Source: JAJRZX01 sp964472295
Lineage (GTDB): Bacteria; Desulfobacterota; GWC2-55-46; JADFVP01
NCBI GenBank assembly: GCA_964472295.1
Contig: CAYYJQ010000016.1
Span: forward strand, 1 to 44,577
Direction: 5' to 3'
DNA: 44,577 nt
Shown here: positions 8,728-15,952 of the stretch, in pieces
How the letters are laid out: the number at the start of each line of letters is the position of its first letter
Numbering within the stretch: the first letter of the stretch is position 1
Notes under the pieces: model-generated
The model's input: the letters and a program-made list of their open reading frames with translations, nothing else
What the model was told of the DNA's origin: nothing
Databases searched by the model: none
Made by a program: the position numbers and the translations under genes

Positions 8728-9510
8728 TCAGGGCCTCATGAAACCGTATTTTTCAAGGGCCTTAAGGCCTTCCGGTCCTGTTAGATAATTGATGAACTCG
8801 CTGGCTTCCTTTACGTGTCTCGTGGAGCGCATCACCGCGGCCGTTTGGATGATGGGGCTATAGAGGGCGGGGTCCACTGGTATTGTCTTTATGCCCTTTC
8901 CCCTTGCTATGGAGAGGGCGACGAAGCCAGCCCCTGCGTTGCCGCTCTCGATGAACTGAAGGGCCTGGCGCACGTTCTCTCCATAGACGAGTTTTTTTCT
9001 TACCTTCTTAAAGAGCCCGGCCTTTTCAAGGGCCTCTACAGCGGCCTTGCCATAGGGCGCATGAGCCGGGTTGGCCATGGCCACCTTTTTTATCTTTTTA
9101 TCAAGAAGTCCCTTGATGTCACTTATCCCCCTGCCTTCTCCCTCCTTATAGGCGATTACAAGGACTCCACTTGCGAATTTTCTGAGAGAGCCCGGACGAA
9201 GGGCCCTTGCACGCGCGAGTTCCTCCATGAACCCGCTATTTGCAGAGATAAAGACATCAAAGGGCGCGCCGCGCTCAATCTGCCTTGCGATGAGGCCGGA
9301 TGAGCCGTATACAACCCTGACCCTCTTATGAGTCTTGGCCATAAAACCACGGGCCACATCACCAAGGGCATAGGAAAAACTGCTTGCCGCGGCAACGATA
9401 ATCGGTTCTTCCCTTGGCGCCCTCCTTGGCCTTGACCTTGACCAGGCAAGAGCAGGAACGAAGAATAAAAAGATGAAAAACCATGATAGTATTTTTTTCC
9501 TCAAGTTCAT
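8728..9510 (-). CDS. modA: Molybdate-binding periplasmic protein
   Basis: A 260-residue solute-binding protein with an N-terminal signal peptide (KK, then a hydrophobic ILSWFFIFLFFVPALAW). The mature part starts with IIVAAASSFSYALGDVARGF, where the AASS region and later SSGLIARQIERGAPFDVFIS are typical ModA oxyanion-site segments. HAPYGKAAVEALEKAGL and AGAGFVALSIARG complete the family pattern. It binds molybdate (possibly tungstate) and delivers it to ModBC. The ATG follows GGAGGTGAT. The long leader holds a riboswitch-like structure and terminator, so expression is probably tied to cofactor status. Confidence 0.92.
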   Translation of the reverse strand: MNLRKKILSWFFIFLFFVPALAWSRSRPRRAPREEPIIVAAASSFSYALGDVARGFMAKTHKRVRVVYGSSGLIARQIERGAPFDVFISANSGFMEELARARALRPGSLRKFASGVLVIAYKEGEGRGISDIKGLLDKKIKKVAMANPAHAPYGKAAVEALEKAGLFKKVRKKLVYGENVRQALQFIESGNAGAGFVALSIARGKGIKTIPVDPALYSPIIQTAAVMRSTRHVKEASEFINYLTGPEGLKALEKYGFMRP

Positions 9511-9596
9511 ATCACCTCCATGTAAAAAAACTTGCTTGCTCCCAAATGAGAAAAAACTTGTATAGTGGAATTAAACCTAACCCGTCAAATAGATAT

Positions 9597-9630
9597 GCGG
9601 GTTGGATAGAGCGAGAGCGAAACCCAACAA
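9597..9630. repeat. R1 palindrome in the modA leader
   Basis: An R1-family copy (GGGTTGGATAGAGCGAGAGCG, then AAACCCAAC) between the riboswitch terminator and modA. It would be transcribed whenever the operon is read through. Confidence 0.65.
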
Positions 9631-9671
9631 AACAAGAGTTCTCACACGCATGGACTTTCATCTTTACGGAC

Positions 9672-9699
9672 AAAAAAACCGGCCACGGAAAGGCCGGTT
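9672..9699 (-). terminator. Intrinsic terminator in the modA leader
   Basis: Read on the minus strand, an 8-bp stem AACCGGCC/GGCCGGTT with loop TTTCCGT is followed by seven T residues. It directly follows the Moco-RNA-like structure, so it is the probable expression platform for transcription attenuation ahead of modABC. Confidence 0.8.
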
Positions 9700-9702
9700 A
9701 AA

Positions 9703-9808
9703 GAGACTCTCCTTTCCAAATTGGGGAGGCATGTCCGTTTCCCGGCATACCCTGAACGGCCCGGCCTCCTTAGCCCTGGAGGGGCCTTAGGAGAGAGGGG
9801 CTCGGAGA
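9703..9808 (-). promoter_or_regulatory. Putative Moco-type riboswitch (molybdenum cofactor RNA motif) upstream of modABC
   Basis: The minus-strand RNA starts with CUCCGAG and contains GGAGGC (pairing with GCCUCC), an inner CCGUU/AACGG stem, then AUGCCUCCCCAA and GGAAAGGAGAG, whose GGAGAG can pair with upstream CUCUCC. As I recall the Moco RNA family, the CUCCG start, the GCCUCCC segment and the GGAGAG 3' end are conserved features. Placement supports it: between a promoter and a terminator, ahead of a molybdate transporter, where this class is known to occur. Whether it senses the molybdenum or tungsten cofactor cannot be judged by eye. Confidence 0.6.
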
Positions 9809-9831
9809 TAAAATATTTTATTTTCCCTGTA

Positions 9832-9860
9832 ATAATACGTTATTTTAATTGAGTGGTCAA
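9832..9860 (-). promoter_or_regulatory. Sigma-70-type promoter for the mod operon
   Basis: On the minus strand, TTGACC (-35, 9855-9860), a 17-nt spacer and TATTAT (-10, 9832-9837). It lies just past the deoB stop codon and about 25 nt before the CUCCG start of the riboswitch-like leader. Confidence 0.75.
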
Positions 9861-9897
9861 GAAAAAGCAGTTAACAGGATTTGGCCTGGGACGTAAG

Positions 9898-11076
9898 TCA
9901 TGGCGTCATGGAAGAGAGAAAGGACTTTCCAGGTATAGCGCCCTTGATGCCAAAGCCCTCGGCAATGGTCGCGCCAAGGTCGGAAAAACTCTCTCTTGTG
10001 CCGAGGTTCACGCCTTGGCAGAGCCCGGGGCCAAAGACAAGGAGGGGCGCGTATTCACGCGAGTGGTCTGTCGTGGGCGTGGTGGGGTCGCAGCCGTGGT
10101 CGCCTGTTATGATGAGAATGTCCCCTGCGCCGAGTTCCTTCATGAGGCCCGGGAGCCAGGCGTCCACGGCCTCGATGACGCGGGCGCAACCTGCGGCGTC
10201 GCGCCTGTGTCCATGCTTCATGTCAAGGTCAACGAGATTGGTAAATATAAGCGCTCTCTTTCCCTCCCCGTCCATGATTGCTTCTTTTGTAAGGGCCATG
10301 CCCTCTGCATCGCTTCTGGTGTGTAATTCTCTTGTAAGCCCCCTGTGGCAGAAGATGTCCCCTATCTTCCCAATGCCTGTTGTGGGGATGCCGGCATCCG
10401 AGAGCCTCTCAAGGAGGGTGGGACTGGGTGGAGGCATAGGGAAGTCACGGCGCCCGGAGGTGCGTGTAAAACTTCCCGGCTCGCCGGTAAAGGGCCTTGC
10501 TATTACGCGCTCGACACCGTAGTTGTCGAGCATGGAGCGCGTCTTTTCGCAGACGCGGTACAGTTCTTCCAGTGAAATTACGTCCTCGTGGGCGGCTATC
10601 TGGAAGACACTGTCCGCCGAGGTATAGACGATGAGTCTGCCTGTGGCGAGGTGCTCCGGGCCGAGCCTCTCGATTATCTCCGTGCCAGAGGCGGGTTTCC
10701 CGTAGAGCCAGCCACGGTTTGTGACCCTCGTGAATTCATCGAGCATTTCTGCTGGAAAACCCTCGGGGAAGGTCGGAAAGGGCTTATCAAGGATTATGCC
10801 CATCATCTCCCAGTGGCCTGTGAGGGTGTCTTTTCCGGGCGAGGCCTCGTTCATGCGGCCATAGGCGCCGCAAGGTGATGAGACTTTTTTCACCGCCTTT
10901 ACACCATCAACAAGGCCAAGACCAAGGGCTTCGAGCGTGGGTATCGTGAGGCCGCCGACTGCCCTTGCCGTGTTATCAAGGGTATGACTGCCCACGTCGT
11001 TGTACTCGTCCGCGTCTGGCAAGGCACCGACGCCGAGTCCATCGATGACGATTATGATAGCTCTTTTTATCTTCAC
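9898..11076 (-). CDS. deoB: Phosphopentomutase
   Basis: Interconverts ribose-1-phosphate and ribose-5-phosphate (and the deoxy forms) in nucleoside salvage. The 392-residue protein has the alkaline-phosphatase-fold metal sites: IIIVIDGLGVGALPDA at the N-terminus with the first Asp, KDTLTGHWEMMG with the catalytic Thr, and the C-terminal DHGCDPTTPTTDHSREYAP metal-binding loop. Length is normal for DeoB. The start is GTG with no clear Shine-Dalgarno; the upstream DNA is repeat-rich. No other nucleoside-salvage gene is adjacent. The mod promoter begins just beyond its stop. Confidence 0.95.
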   Translation of the reverse strand: MKIKRAIIIVIDGLGVGALPDADEYNDVGSHTLDNTARAVGGLTIPTLEALGLGLVDGVKAVKKVSSPCGAYGRMNEASPGKDTLTGHWEMMGIILDKPFPTFPEGFPAEMLDEFTRVTNRGWLYGKPASGTEIIERLGPEHLATGRLIVYTSADSVFQIAAHEDVISLEELYRVCEKTRSMLDNYGVERVIARPFTGEPGSFTRTSGRRDFPMPPPSPTLLERLSDAGIPTTGIGKIGDIFCHRGLTRELHTRSDAEGMALTKEAIMDGEGKRALIFTNLVDLDMKHGHRRDAAGCARVIEAVDAWLPGLMKELGAGDILIITGDHGCDPTTPTTDHSREYAPLLVFGPGLCQGVNLGTRESFSDLGATIAEGFGIKGAIPGKSFLSSMTP

Positions 11077-11093
11077 AATTTTTTTTAGTTATT

Positions 11094-11121
11094 TGTCGGG
11101 TTTGGCTTCGCTCTACCCAAC
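11094..11121. repeat. R1 palindrome upstream of deoB
   Basis: An R1 copy in inverse orientation (TGTCGGGTTTGG, CTTCGCTCTACCCAAC). It directly abuts the R2 element that begins the 185-bp duplication downstream. Confidence 0.65.
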
Positions 11122-11458
11122 CTTACTTTCTTTTAGAAAAAAGAAAGTAAGACAAAGAAAACCAATTGGGAATGGAGGCAGTATCATTACAAATGCTCCC
11201 CGCGCCCAACGGGGAAGGGGCGTACTATACCTGCCATTTTATTTGTCGGGTTTCTCCACGCTATACCCAACCTGCGAATCTTTTGGTGGGCAGTGCCCAC
11301 CCTACCACTACTTTCTTTTTGAAAAAAGAAAGTAAGACAAAGAAAATCAATTGGGAATGGAGGCAGTATCATTACAAACGCTCCCCGCGCCCAACGGGGA
11401 AGAGGCGTACTATACCTGCCATTTTATTTGTCGGGTTTCGCTTCGCACCACCCAACTT
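11122..11458. repeat. Tandem composite repeat, period about 185 bp
   Basis: Two copies of a roughly 130-bp unit, phased at CAATTGGGAATGG (11163 and 11348). Each runs from an R2 palindrome (CTTTC, TTTT, AAAAGAAAGTAAGACAAAG) through GGAGGCAGTATCATTACAAA, a CCCCGCGCCCAACGGGG hairpin-like segment and CGTACTATACCTGCC to TTTATTTGTCGGGTTT, an R1 arm. Between them at 11264-11305 lies an R1 end plus R3 palindrome identical to 24464-24505. No ORF is supported; the gap between deoB and cbiH is made entirely of repeats. Confidence 0.8.
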
Positions 11459-11465
11459 TTTTCTT

Positions 11466-12266
11466 TCATATCCCCTTGTATCCTCTTGGCGTTATGATGA
11501 AGCCGTCTTTCATGAAGCTTGCGGCGTTGCCGATGATGATAATGGTGAGCATATCGATGCGCTCAAAGTATTCATGGAGTTGGCCGAGCGTTGTAAGGGT
11601 TGTTTCCTCGCCCTTTCGGGTCGCGTTTTTCACTATGCCCACGGGTGTTTGAGGCGCTCTATCTTCAAGGACAATATCTATGGCCTTTACGAGCCCTGCT
11701 TTTCGTTTGGAACTACGGGGGTTATAGAGGGCTATTACAAAGTCCGCCACTGCCGCGGCGCGGAGCCTGTCTTCTATCTTCTCCCATGGTGTTAGAATGT
11801 CTGATAGCGATATGGAGGCGAAGTCGTGCATGAGAGGCGCGCCAAGGAGCGAGGCCGCGCTCACAAAGGCCGGGATTCCCGGGATGACCTTTACGTCAAT
11901 ATCCTCAAGGCCGGGCCCGTCTGTATTGGAGGCGAGTATCTCAAGGACAAGTCCTGCCATGCCGTATATCCCGGCGTCTCCCGAGGAGACCATGGCGACG
12001 ACTTTGCCCGAGGCAGTGAGTTCTATGGCCTTTCGGCACCTTGAGACCTCTCCTGTCATGCCTGTGGAGAAGACCTCCCTGCCCTCTGCAAGGGGCGCGA
12101 CGAGGTCCACGTATCTTGTGTAGCCCACAAGGCAGTCTGCCTCCTTGAGCGCCGCGCGTGCCCGTTTTGTAAGGTCAATGAGGTCCCCTGGCCCTATGCC
12201 TATGACGTAAAGTCTGCCTTTGCCACAGCCACGGTGACTCGCAATGACTTCTGTTTTTTCATCCAT
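11466..12266 (-). CDS. cbiH: Cobalt-factor III / precorrin-3B C17-methyltransferase
   Basis: Catalyses the ring-contraction methylation at C17. The 266-residue protein is a tetrapyrrole methylase: GIGPGDLIDLTKRARAALKEADCLVGYTRYVDLV near the N-terminus, then FSTGMTGEVSRC and MVSSGDAGIYGMAGL, the SAM-site pattern typical of CbiH/CobJ. IALYNPRSSKRKAGL follows in the C-terminal half. Given early-cobalt partners (CbiD, CbiG, CbiX), the anaerobic CbiH role is more likely than aerobic CobJ. It overlaps the end of cbiG by 67 bp; a GGAG lies 10 nt before the chosen ATG. It is the last gene of the cobalamin operon. Confidence 0.92.
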   Translation of the reverse strand: MDEKTEVIASHRGCGKGRLYVIGIGPGDLIDLTKRARAALKEADCLVGYTRYVDLVAPLAEGREVFSTGMTGEVSRCRKAIELTASGKVVAMVSSGDAGIYGMAGLVLEILASNTDGPGLEDIDVKVIPGIPAFVSAASLLGAPLMHDFASISLSDILTPWEKIEDRLRAAAVADFVIALYNPRSSKRKAGLVKAIDIVLEDRAPQTPVGIVKNATRKGEETTLTTLGQLHEYFERIDMLTIIIIGNAASFMKDGFIITPRGYKGI

Positions 12267-13279
12267 AATCTCTTTGCTCCAGAAGATAGAAGGGCCGCGG
12301 GCTCCGAGACGCCTCGCGCGCCTGTTGTTCTCATGACAAAGGCCGATTTTTTCGTGGCCATCTTGTTGAGTTCATCCGCCGAGTAGAAGTCTATCTCAAG
12401 GCCACGGGATTTTGCGAAACCTGTAAGCCCCTTTTCCGAGGCCTTAATATCAATAGTGGCGAGACTGCCTACGGCAAGGGGGCTTATGCCCCTGGACTTG
12501 AGGGCGCTGTCCACGGCCTTTTTTATAGCCGACTCGGGCGTATCCCTCCTGCAGCCGAGGCCCACCACGAACTCGCGGGGACGGAGGATAAGGGCGCGGG
12601 TCCTCGGCCCTGGGGGTAATGTGACATTCAGGCGCGGCGAAATAATAGCCGCGGCCTCTGCCTTTATAGAGGCCGGCAGGGAACTCTTGAATAAGAAGAT
12701 GCCCTTTACCCTCTTATTCATGAATTCGCGCATGGCACGGAGCCGGTCCATCCTGCTGTCTATTATGAGAACCGGGCCACCCGATAGTATAGCCGAGTTG
12801 AGGTGTTTTATGGCGCGCGGGTTCTCAATGGCGAGGTTGAACCTCAGGGCAAGGTCCTCTATGCAGGGTAGGTTATTAATGTCCGTGGCCGTGGTGACAA
12901 CGGGCGTGGCCCCAATTAGCGAGGCTATCTCAGAGGCAAGTCTGTTGGCCCCTCCAAGGTGGCCGGAGAGGAGGCTGAGAACAAAGCGCGCCTTCTCGTC
13001 CATTACCACCACAGCGGGGTCTTTTTCCTTGCCCTTGATAAAGGGCGCGATGGAGCGTACGGCTATGCCCGCGGCGCCGATGAAGACAAGGGCCGTTGAG
13101 TCGCTGAAGGCGTTCTGCACAAGTGACTTGAGGCGGCCACTTCGAAGGTCCCTGGGGGCGTAAAGTCGCACCTTGCCCTTGAGTCCCGAGAGCCTCGCGC
13201 CGAGGCGCGCTCCCCTCTCTGTAATTGGAAAGATGGTTATCTCTCTTTTTTTTGCGGTCATCATACCAAAGGGCGGCAA
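12200..13279 (-). CDS. cbiG: Cobalt-precorrin-5A hydrolase
   Basis: CbiG opens the delta-lactone of cobalt-precorrin-5A and releases acetaldehyde, a step specific to the anaerobic pathway. The 359-residue protein shows the CbiG order: an N-terminal part with SDSTALVFIGAAGIAVRSIAPF, a middle part with SGHLGGANRLASEIASLIGATPVVTTATD, and the C-terminal CbiG_C domain from VVGLGCRRDTPESAIKKAV to LATIDIKASEKGL. The start is taken as TTG (13279), with AAGGG nine bases upstream inside the preceding gene; the ATG pair at 13264/13261 is the alternative. It lies 4 bp after the creatininase-like gene. Confidence 0.92.
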   Translation of the reverse strand: MPPFGMMTAKKREITIFPITERGARLGARLSGLKGKVRLYAPRDLRSGRLKSLVQNAFSDSTALVFIGAAGIAVRSIAPFIKGKEKDPAVVVMDEKARFVLSLLSGHLGGANRLASEIASLIGATPVVTTATDINNLPCIEDLALRFNLAIENPRAIKHLNSAILSGGPVLIIDSRMDRLRAMREFMNKRVKGIFLFKSSLPASIKAEAAAIISPRLNVTLPPGPRTRALILRPREFVVGLGCRRDTPESAIKKAVDSALKSRGISPLAVGSLATIDIKASEKGLTGFAKSRGLEIDFYSADELNKMATKKSAFVMRTTGARGVSEPAALLSSGAKRLWMKKQKSLRVTVAVAKADFTS

Positions 13280-13283
13280 AGGC

Positions 13284-14003
13284 TCAGGCCCTTGTCTCTT
13301 CCATCTTTTTGATAATACTTACTACCTCATTTACCATACAGTAAAAGAGTTCACGGCCCTTGTCAGCCGTGGCCTTCGCCGGGTTGCCCCAGACAGCGCC
13401 GGGCCATTCGCGGAGTTTGTCGGCGTTGATAATGGGTTTATTGAACCTCGGGTATTCTTCTTTTGAGCGGCCCTTTACGAGATGGGGCGCGAGGTGGAGG
13501 ATAAGGGAGGTCTCCATCTCTCCTGCGTGAGAGTCGTTCTCTGTATCGGCTATGCGCTGAAGGTCATCCCATACGGCGTCGTATATGGAGAGGGCCGCAA
13601 GTGTAATGCCCCTGAGTTCCGCGGCAAGGACCTCGGCGGCCTCCTTTATGGCCGCCATGTGCGCGCCGCCTGCGTGGCCGGATACGAGGAGTATGCGCCT
13701 GAAGCCCCTGCCATAGGCGTCTCTGGCGATGTCCGTTGTAATCCTTCTCAGCGTCGGGGGCGTAATGCCAATGCTTCCGGGGTGCTGTCCCGTGGAGGTG
13801 CATACGCCGTAGTGCAGGGGCGGGGCGATGGAAAAATCTCTCTTGATGGCCGCCTCTTCAAGGACACGGCTTACGACAATGGTATCGGTATTAAGGGGCA
13901 GGTGCGTGCCGTGGGCCTCTAACGTGCCGTAGGGCACGGCAAGGGTACGGGTCTTTCTTATGCCCGCGCTGAACTCCTCCATTGTCATCTCTTCAAGTAT
14001 CAT
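13284..14003 (-). CDS. Creatininase/ArfB/MftE-superfamily amidohydrolase
   Basis: A 239-residue member of the creatininase superfamily. The metal-binding signature is complete: VPYGTLEAHGTHLPLNTDT (Glu, His and Asp ligands), SGHAGGAHMAAIKEA and NDSHAGEMETSLIL. Known relatives hydrolyse creatinine, a formylated pyrimidine intermediate (ArfB) or a modified peptide (MftE), so a metal-dependent amide hydrolase is expected. Its ATG overlaps the vanZ-like stop by 4 bp (ATGA) and cbiG follows 4 bp later, so it is an integral part of the cobalamin operon. No step in the known cobalamin pathway is assigned to this family; its role here is unknown. Confidence 0.88.
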   Translation of the reverse strand: MILEEMTMEEFSAGIRKTRTLAVPYGTLEAHGTHLPLNTDTIVVSRVLEEAAIKRDFSIAPPLHYGVCTSTGQHPGSIGITPPTLRRITTDIARDAYGRGFRRILLVSGHAGGAHMAAIKEAAEVLAAELRGITLAALSIYDAVWDDLQRIADTENDSHAGEMETSLILHLAPHLVKGRSKEEYPRFNKPIINADKLREWPGAVWGNPAKATADKGRELFYCMVNEVVSIIKKMEETRA

Positions 14004-14389
14004 GGCCCCTCCTTAATTTTCAGGTATCTATGAAAGACATAATACATGGAGGCCCCGAAGCCGCCGCCAAGGCCATTGGCGAGGGCGTCGTAAAGAGAGG
14101 CCTCTCTTGCTGGTACCGTGGACTGGACTAACTCTATGAAGAGTCCGAAAAAAAAGGTGACCGCAAGGGCCCTAAGGATTATTCCCCTGGACCTCCCCGC
14201 AGGTCCACCACCCCCACCCCCCCTGAGGCGTGATAAAAAAATCCTCGCCCAAAGCAGACCCATGAGGCCGTAGATAAGAAAATGGACGACCTTGTCAAAT
14301 CCCGTGAAGGGGTCAACGCCCTCGGGCGTCTTTATTACTGAGACTATTAGGACAAAGCCCATGTACAGGGCCGCGATGATTATGTTCAT
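14000..14389 (-). CDS. VanZ-like family membrane protein
   Basis: A 129-residue integral membrane protein. The N-terminal helix leads into TPEGVDPFTGFDKVVHFLIYGLMGLLWARIFL, which carries the DKxxHFxxYxxL signature of VanZ-like proteins, and a later FGLFIELVQSTVPAREASLYDALANGLGG matches the second conserved block (E-x-x-Q, then D..aN..G). About four membrane segments. The biochemical function of the family is poorly defined. It overlaps cbiF (ATGA) and the creatininase-like gene (ATGA) by 4 bp each, so translation is coupled within the cobalamin operon. Why it is here is unknown. Confidence 0.82.
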   Translation of the reverse strand: MNIIIAALYMGFVLIVSVIKTPEGVDPFTGFDKVVHFLIYGLMGLLWARIFLSRLRGGGGGGPAGRSRGIILRALAVTFFFGLFIELVQSTVPAREASLYDALANGLGGGFGASMYYVFHRYLKIKEGP

Positions 14390-15165
14390 TGCCCCCTGTA
14401 CCCGTGGCTGAAGGCGGCGTCATAGAGGCGCGATTTTTCCCCTTCATTTAGCCCACCCACGGCGTCCCCGACTATTATCATGGCGTGCCTCGTGATTTGG
14501 GCGTCACTTACCCTTTGGGCTATGTCCGCAAGGCTTCCGGTAATTACCTTTTCATCGGGCCATGTGGCGCGGTATACGACGGCAACAGGGGTCTCCGGGC
14601 CATAGCCGGTCTTGAGTTCATTGACTACCTTTTCCATCATGGCCACGCTCAAGAATATGCAGAGCGTGGCGCCGTGAGCGGCAAGAAGATGAAGGGCCTC
14701 TTTTTCGGGCACAGGCGTCCTGCCCTCAAGGCGCGTAAAGATGACGGTCTGAGTAAGGCCCGGCACGGTGAGTTCGCGGCCAATGCTCGCAGACGCGCCT
14801 GAGGCAGAGCTTACGCCCGGGACCACCTTGAAGGAGATGCCCTCTTCTTCAAGGGCCGCTGTCTGCTCGCGCATGGCGCTATAAAAGGCCGTGTCCCCTG
14901 TGTGAAGCCTTACAACGAGTTTTCCGGCGCGCGCGCCTTTAACGAGCACGTCCATAATCTCAGGGAGTGTCATTGCGGCGCTGTTGTATATTTTCACGCC
15001 TTCATGGCAGAAACCAAGGAGCCTCTCCTTTACGAGAGAGCCCGCGTATACCACTACATCGGCCTCCTCAAGGAGACGCCTTCCCCTTATTGTAAGGAGA
15101 TCCGGGTCTCCGGGGCCCGCGCCCACGAAGAATACCCTTGTTTTATCAAGAGGTTGAGATGTCAT
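14386..15165 (-). CDS. cbiF: Cobalt-precorrin-4 C11-methyltransferase
   Basis: Adds the SAM-derived methyl group at C11 of the corrin macrocycle. The 259-residue tetrapyrrole methylase begins FVGAGPGDPDLLTIRGRRLL, followed by ADVVVYAGSLVKERLL, VRLHTGDTAFYSAMREQ and the CbiF-typical GVSSASGASASIGRELTVPGL. Length is normal. It sits 1 bp after cbiL and overlaps the vanZ-like gene downstream by 4 bp, in the tightly packed half of the operon. Confidence 0.94.
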   Translation of the reverse strand: MTSQPLDKTRVFFVGAGPGDPDLLTIRGRRLLEEADVVVYAGSLVKERLLGFCHEGVKIYNSAAMTLPEIMDVLVKGARAGKLVVRLHTGDTAFYSAMREQTAALEEEGISFKVVPGVSSASGASASIGRELTVPGLTQTVIFTRLEGRTPVPEKEALHLLAAHGATLCIFLSVAMMEKVVNELKTGYGPETPVAVVYRATWPDEKVITGSLADIAQRVSDAQITRHAMIIVGDAVGGLNEGEKSRLYDAAFSHGYRGQ

Positions 15166-15166
15166 G

Positions 15167-15952
15167 TCAGGGGCCCTCCCTCTCGGCCCTCTTTAGTATG
15201 ACCATTGATAGATATGACGGCCTGTATGACTCGTCAAGGTCGGCAAGATCCATTATGACTTCTCTATCCTGCCAGCCCGCCCTCTCGACAAATGTCGCCG
15301 TTAGGGCGGCGGCCTTACCGCCGTTGCCGCTCTCATGGGCACGCTCGTCAATGAATCTTCTAATATCAGGGAGCCTGCTCTTTACCTTCATGAGGACCAC
15401 TGTATCAAAGTCCTCGCACCAGCGGGCCAGGGCCTTGAGGTCATAAAATGCCGGGGCCACAAGGAGCCTCTCGCCTGCCTGCGCAAGGGTAAGGCCCGCG
15501 CGCGCGGCGGATGCGCTTACAGAGGTTACGCCGGGAACTAGCAGAACCTCGACGCCTTTGGCAAGACCGGATAAAAGGGGCACGAGGTTTGTAAAGGTCG
15601 AGTAGAGCGTTGGGTCGCCAAGGGTCAGAAAGGCGACGTCAAGGCCCTCTTCGAGCCTCCTGGCCACCTCTTGCGCGGCCTCTTTTCGCGCCTTCGAAAG
15701 GACGGCCCTGTCCCGTGTCATGGGAAAATAGAGTCTCAATATCTCCTTGTCCCCAAGTCCATGGAGGGCCTTTTTCATAATCCCGAGGGCAATGGTCCCC
15801 TCGCCCTTATCGCCGCCTTCTCCCCCACTGCCCTTCCTTGAGACAGGTACGGCTATAACCGGGCACTCCCCTACAACACGGAGGGCCTTGAGGGTAAGGA
15901 GTTCAGGGTCTCCGGGTCCCACGCCAACGCCATACAGCCTCGCCTGGCTCAC
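15167..15952 (-). CDS. cbiL: Cobalt-factor II / precorrin-2 C20-methyltransferase
   Basis: Methylates C20 of cobalt-factor II, the first committed methylation after cobalt insertion. The 261-residue protein has YGVGVGPGDPELLTLKALRV at the N-terminus, ECPVIAVPVSRKG, the FLTLGDPTLYSTFTNLVPLL SAM-loop and VLLVPGVTSVSASAARAGLTL, all typical of CbiL/CobI. The GTG start overlaps the cbiET stop (GTGA). It acts after CbiX in this operon. Confidence 0.93.
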   Translation of the reverse strand: MSQARLYGVGVGPGDPELLTLKALRVVGECPVIAVPVSRKGSGGEGGDKGEGTIALGIMKKALHGLGDKEILRLYFPMTRDRAVLSKARKEAAQEVARRLEEGLDVAFLTLGDPTLYSTFTNLVPLLSGLAKGVEVLLVPGVTSVSASAARAGLTLAQAGERLLVAPAFYDLKALARWCEDFDTVVLMKVKSRLPDIRRFIDERAHESGNGGKAAALTATFVERAGWQDREVIMDLADLDESYRPSYLSMVILKRAEREGP

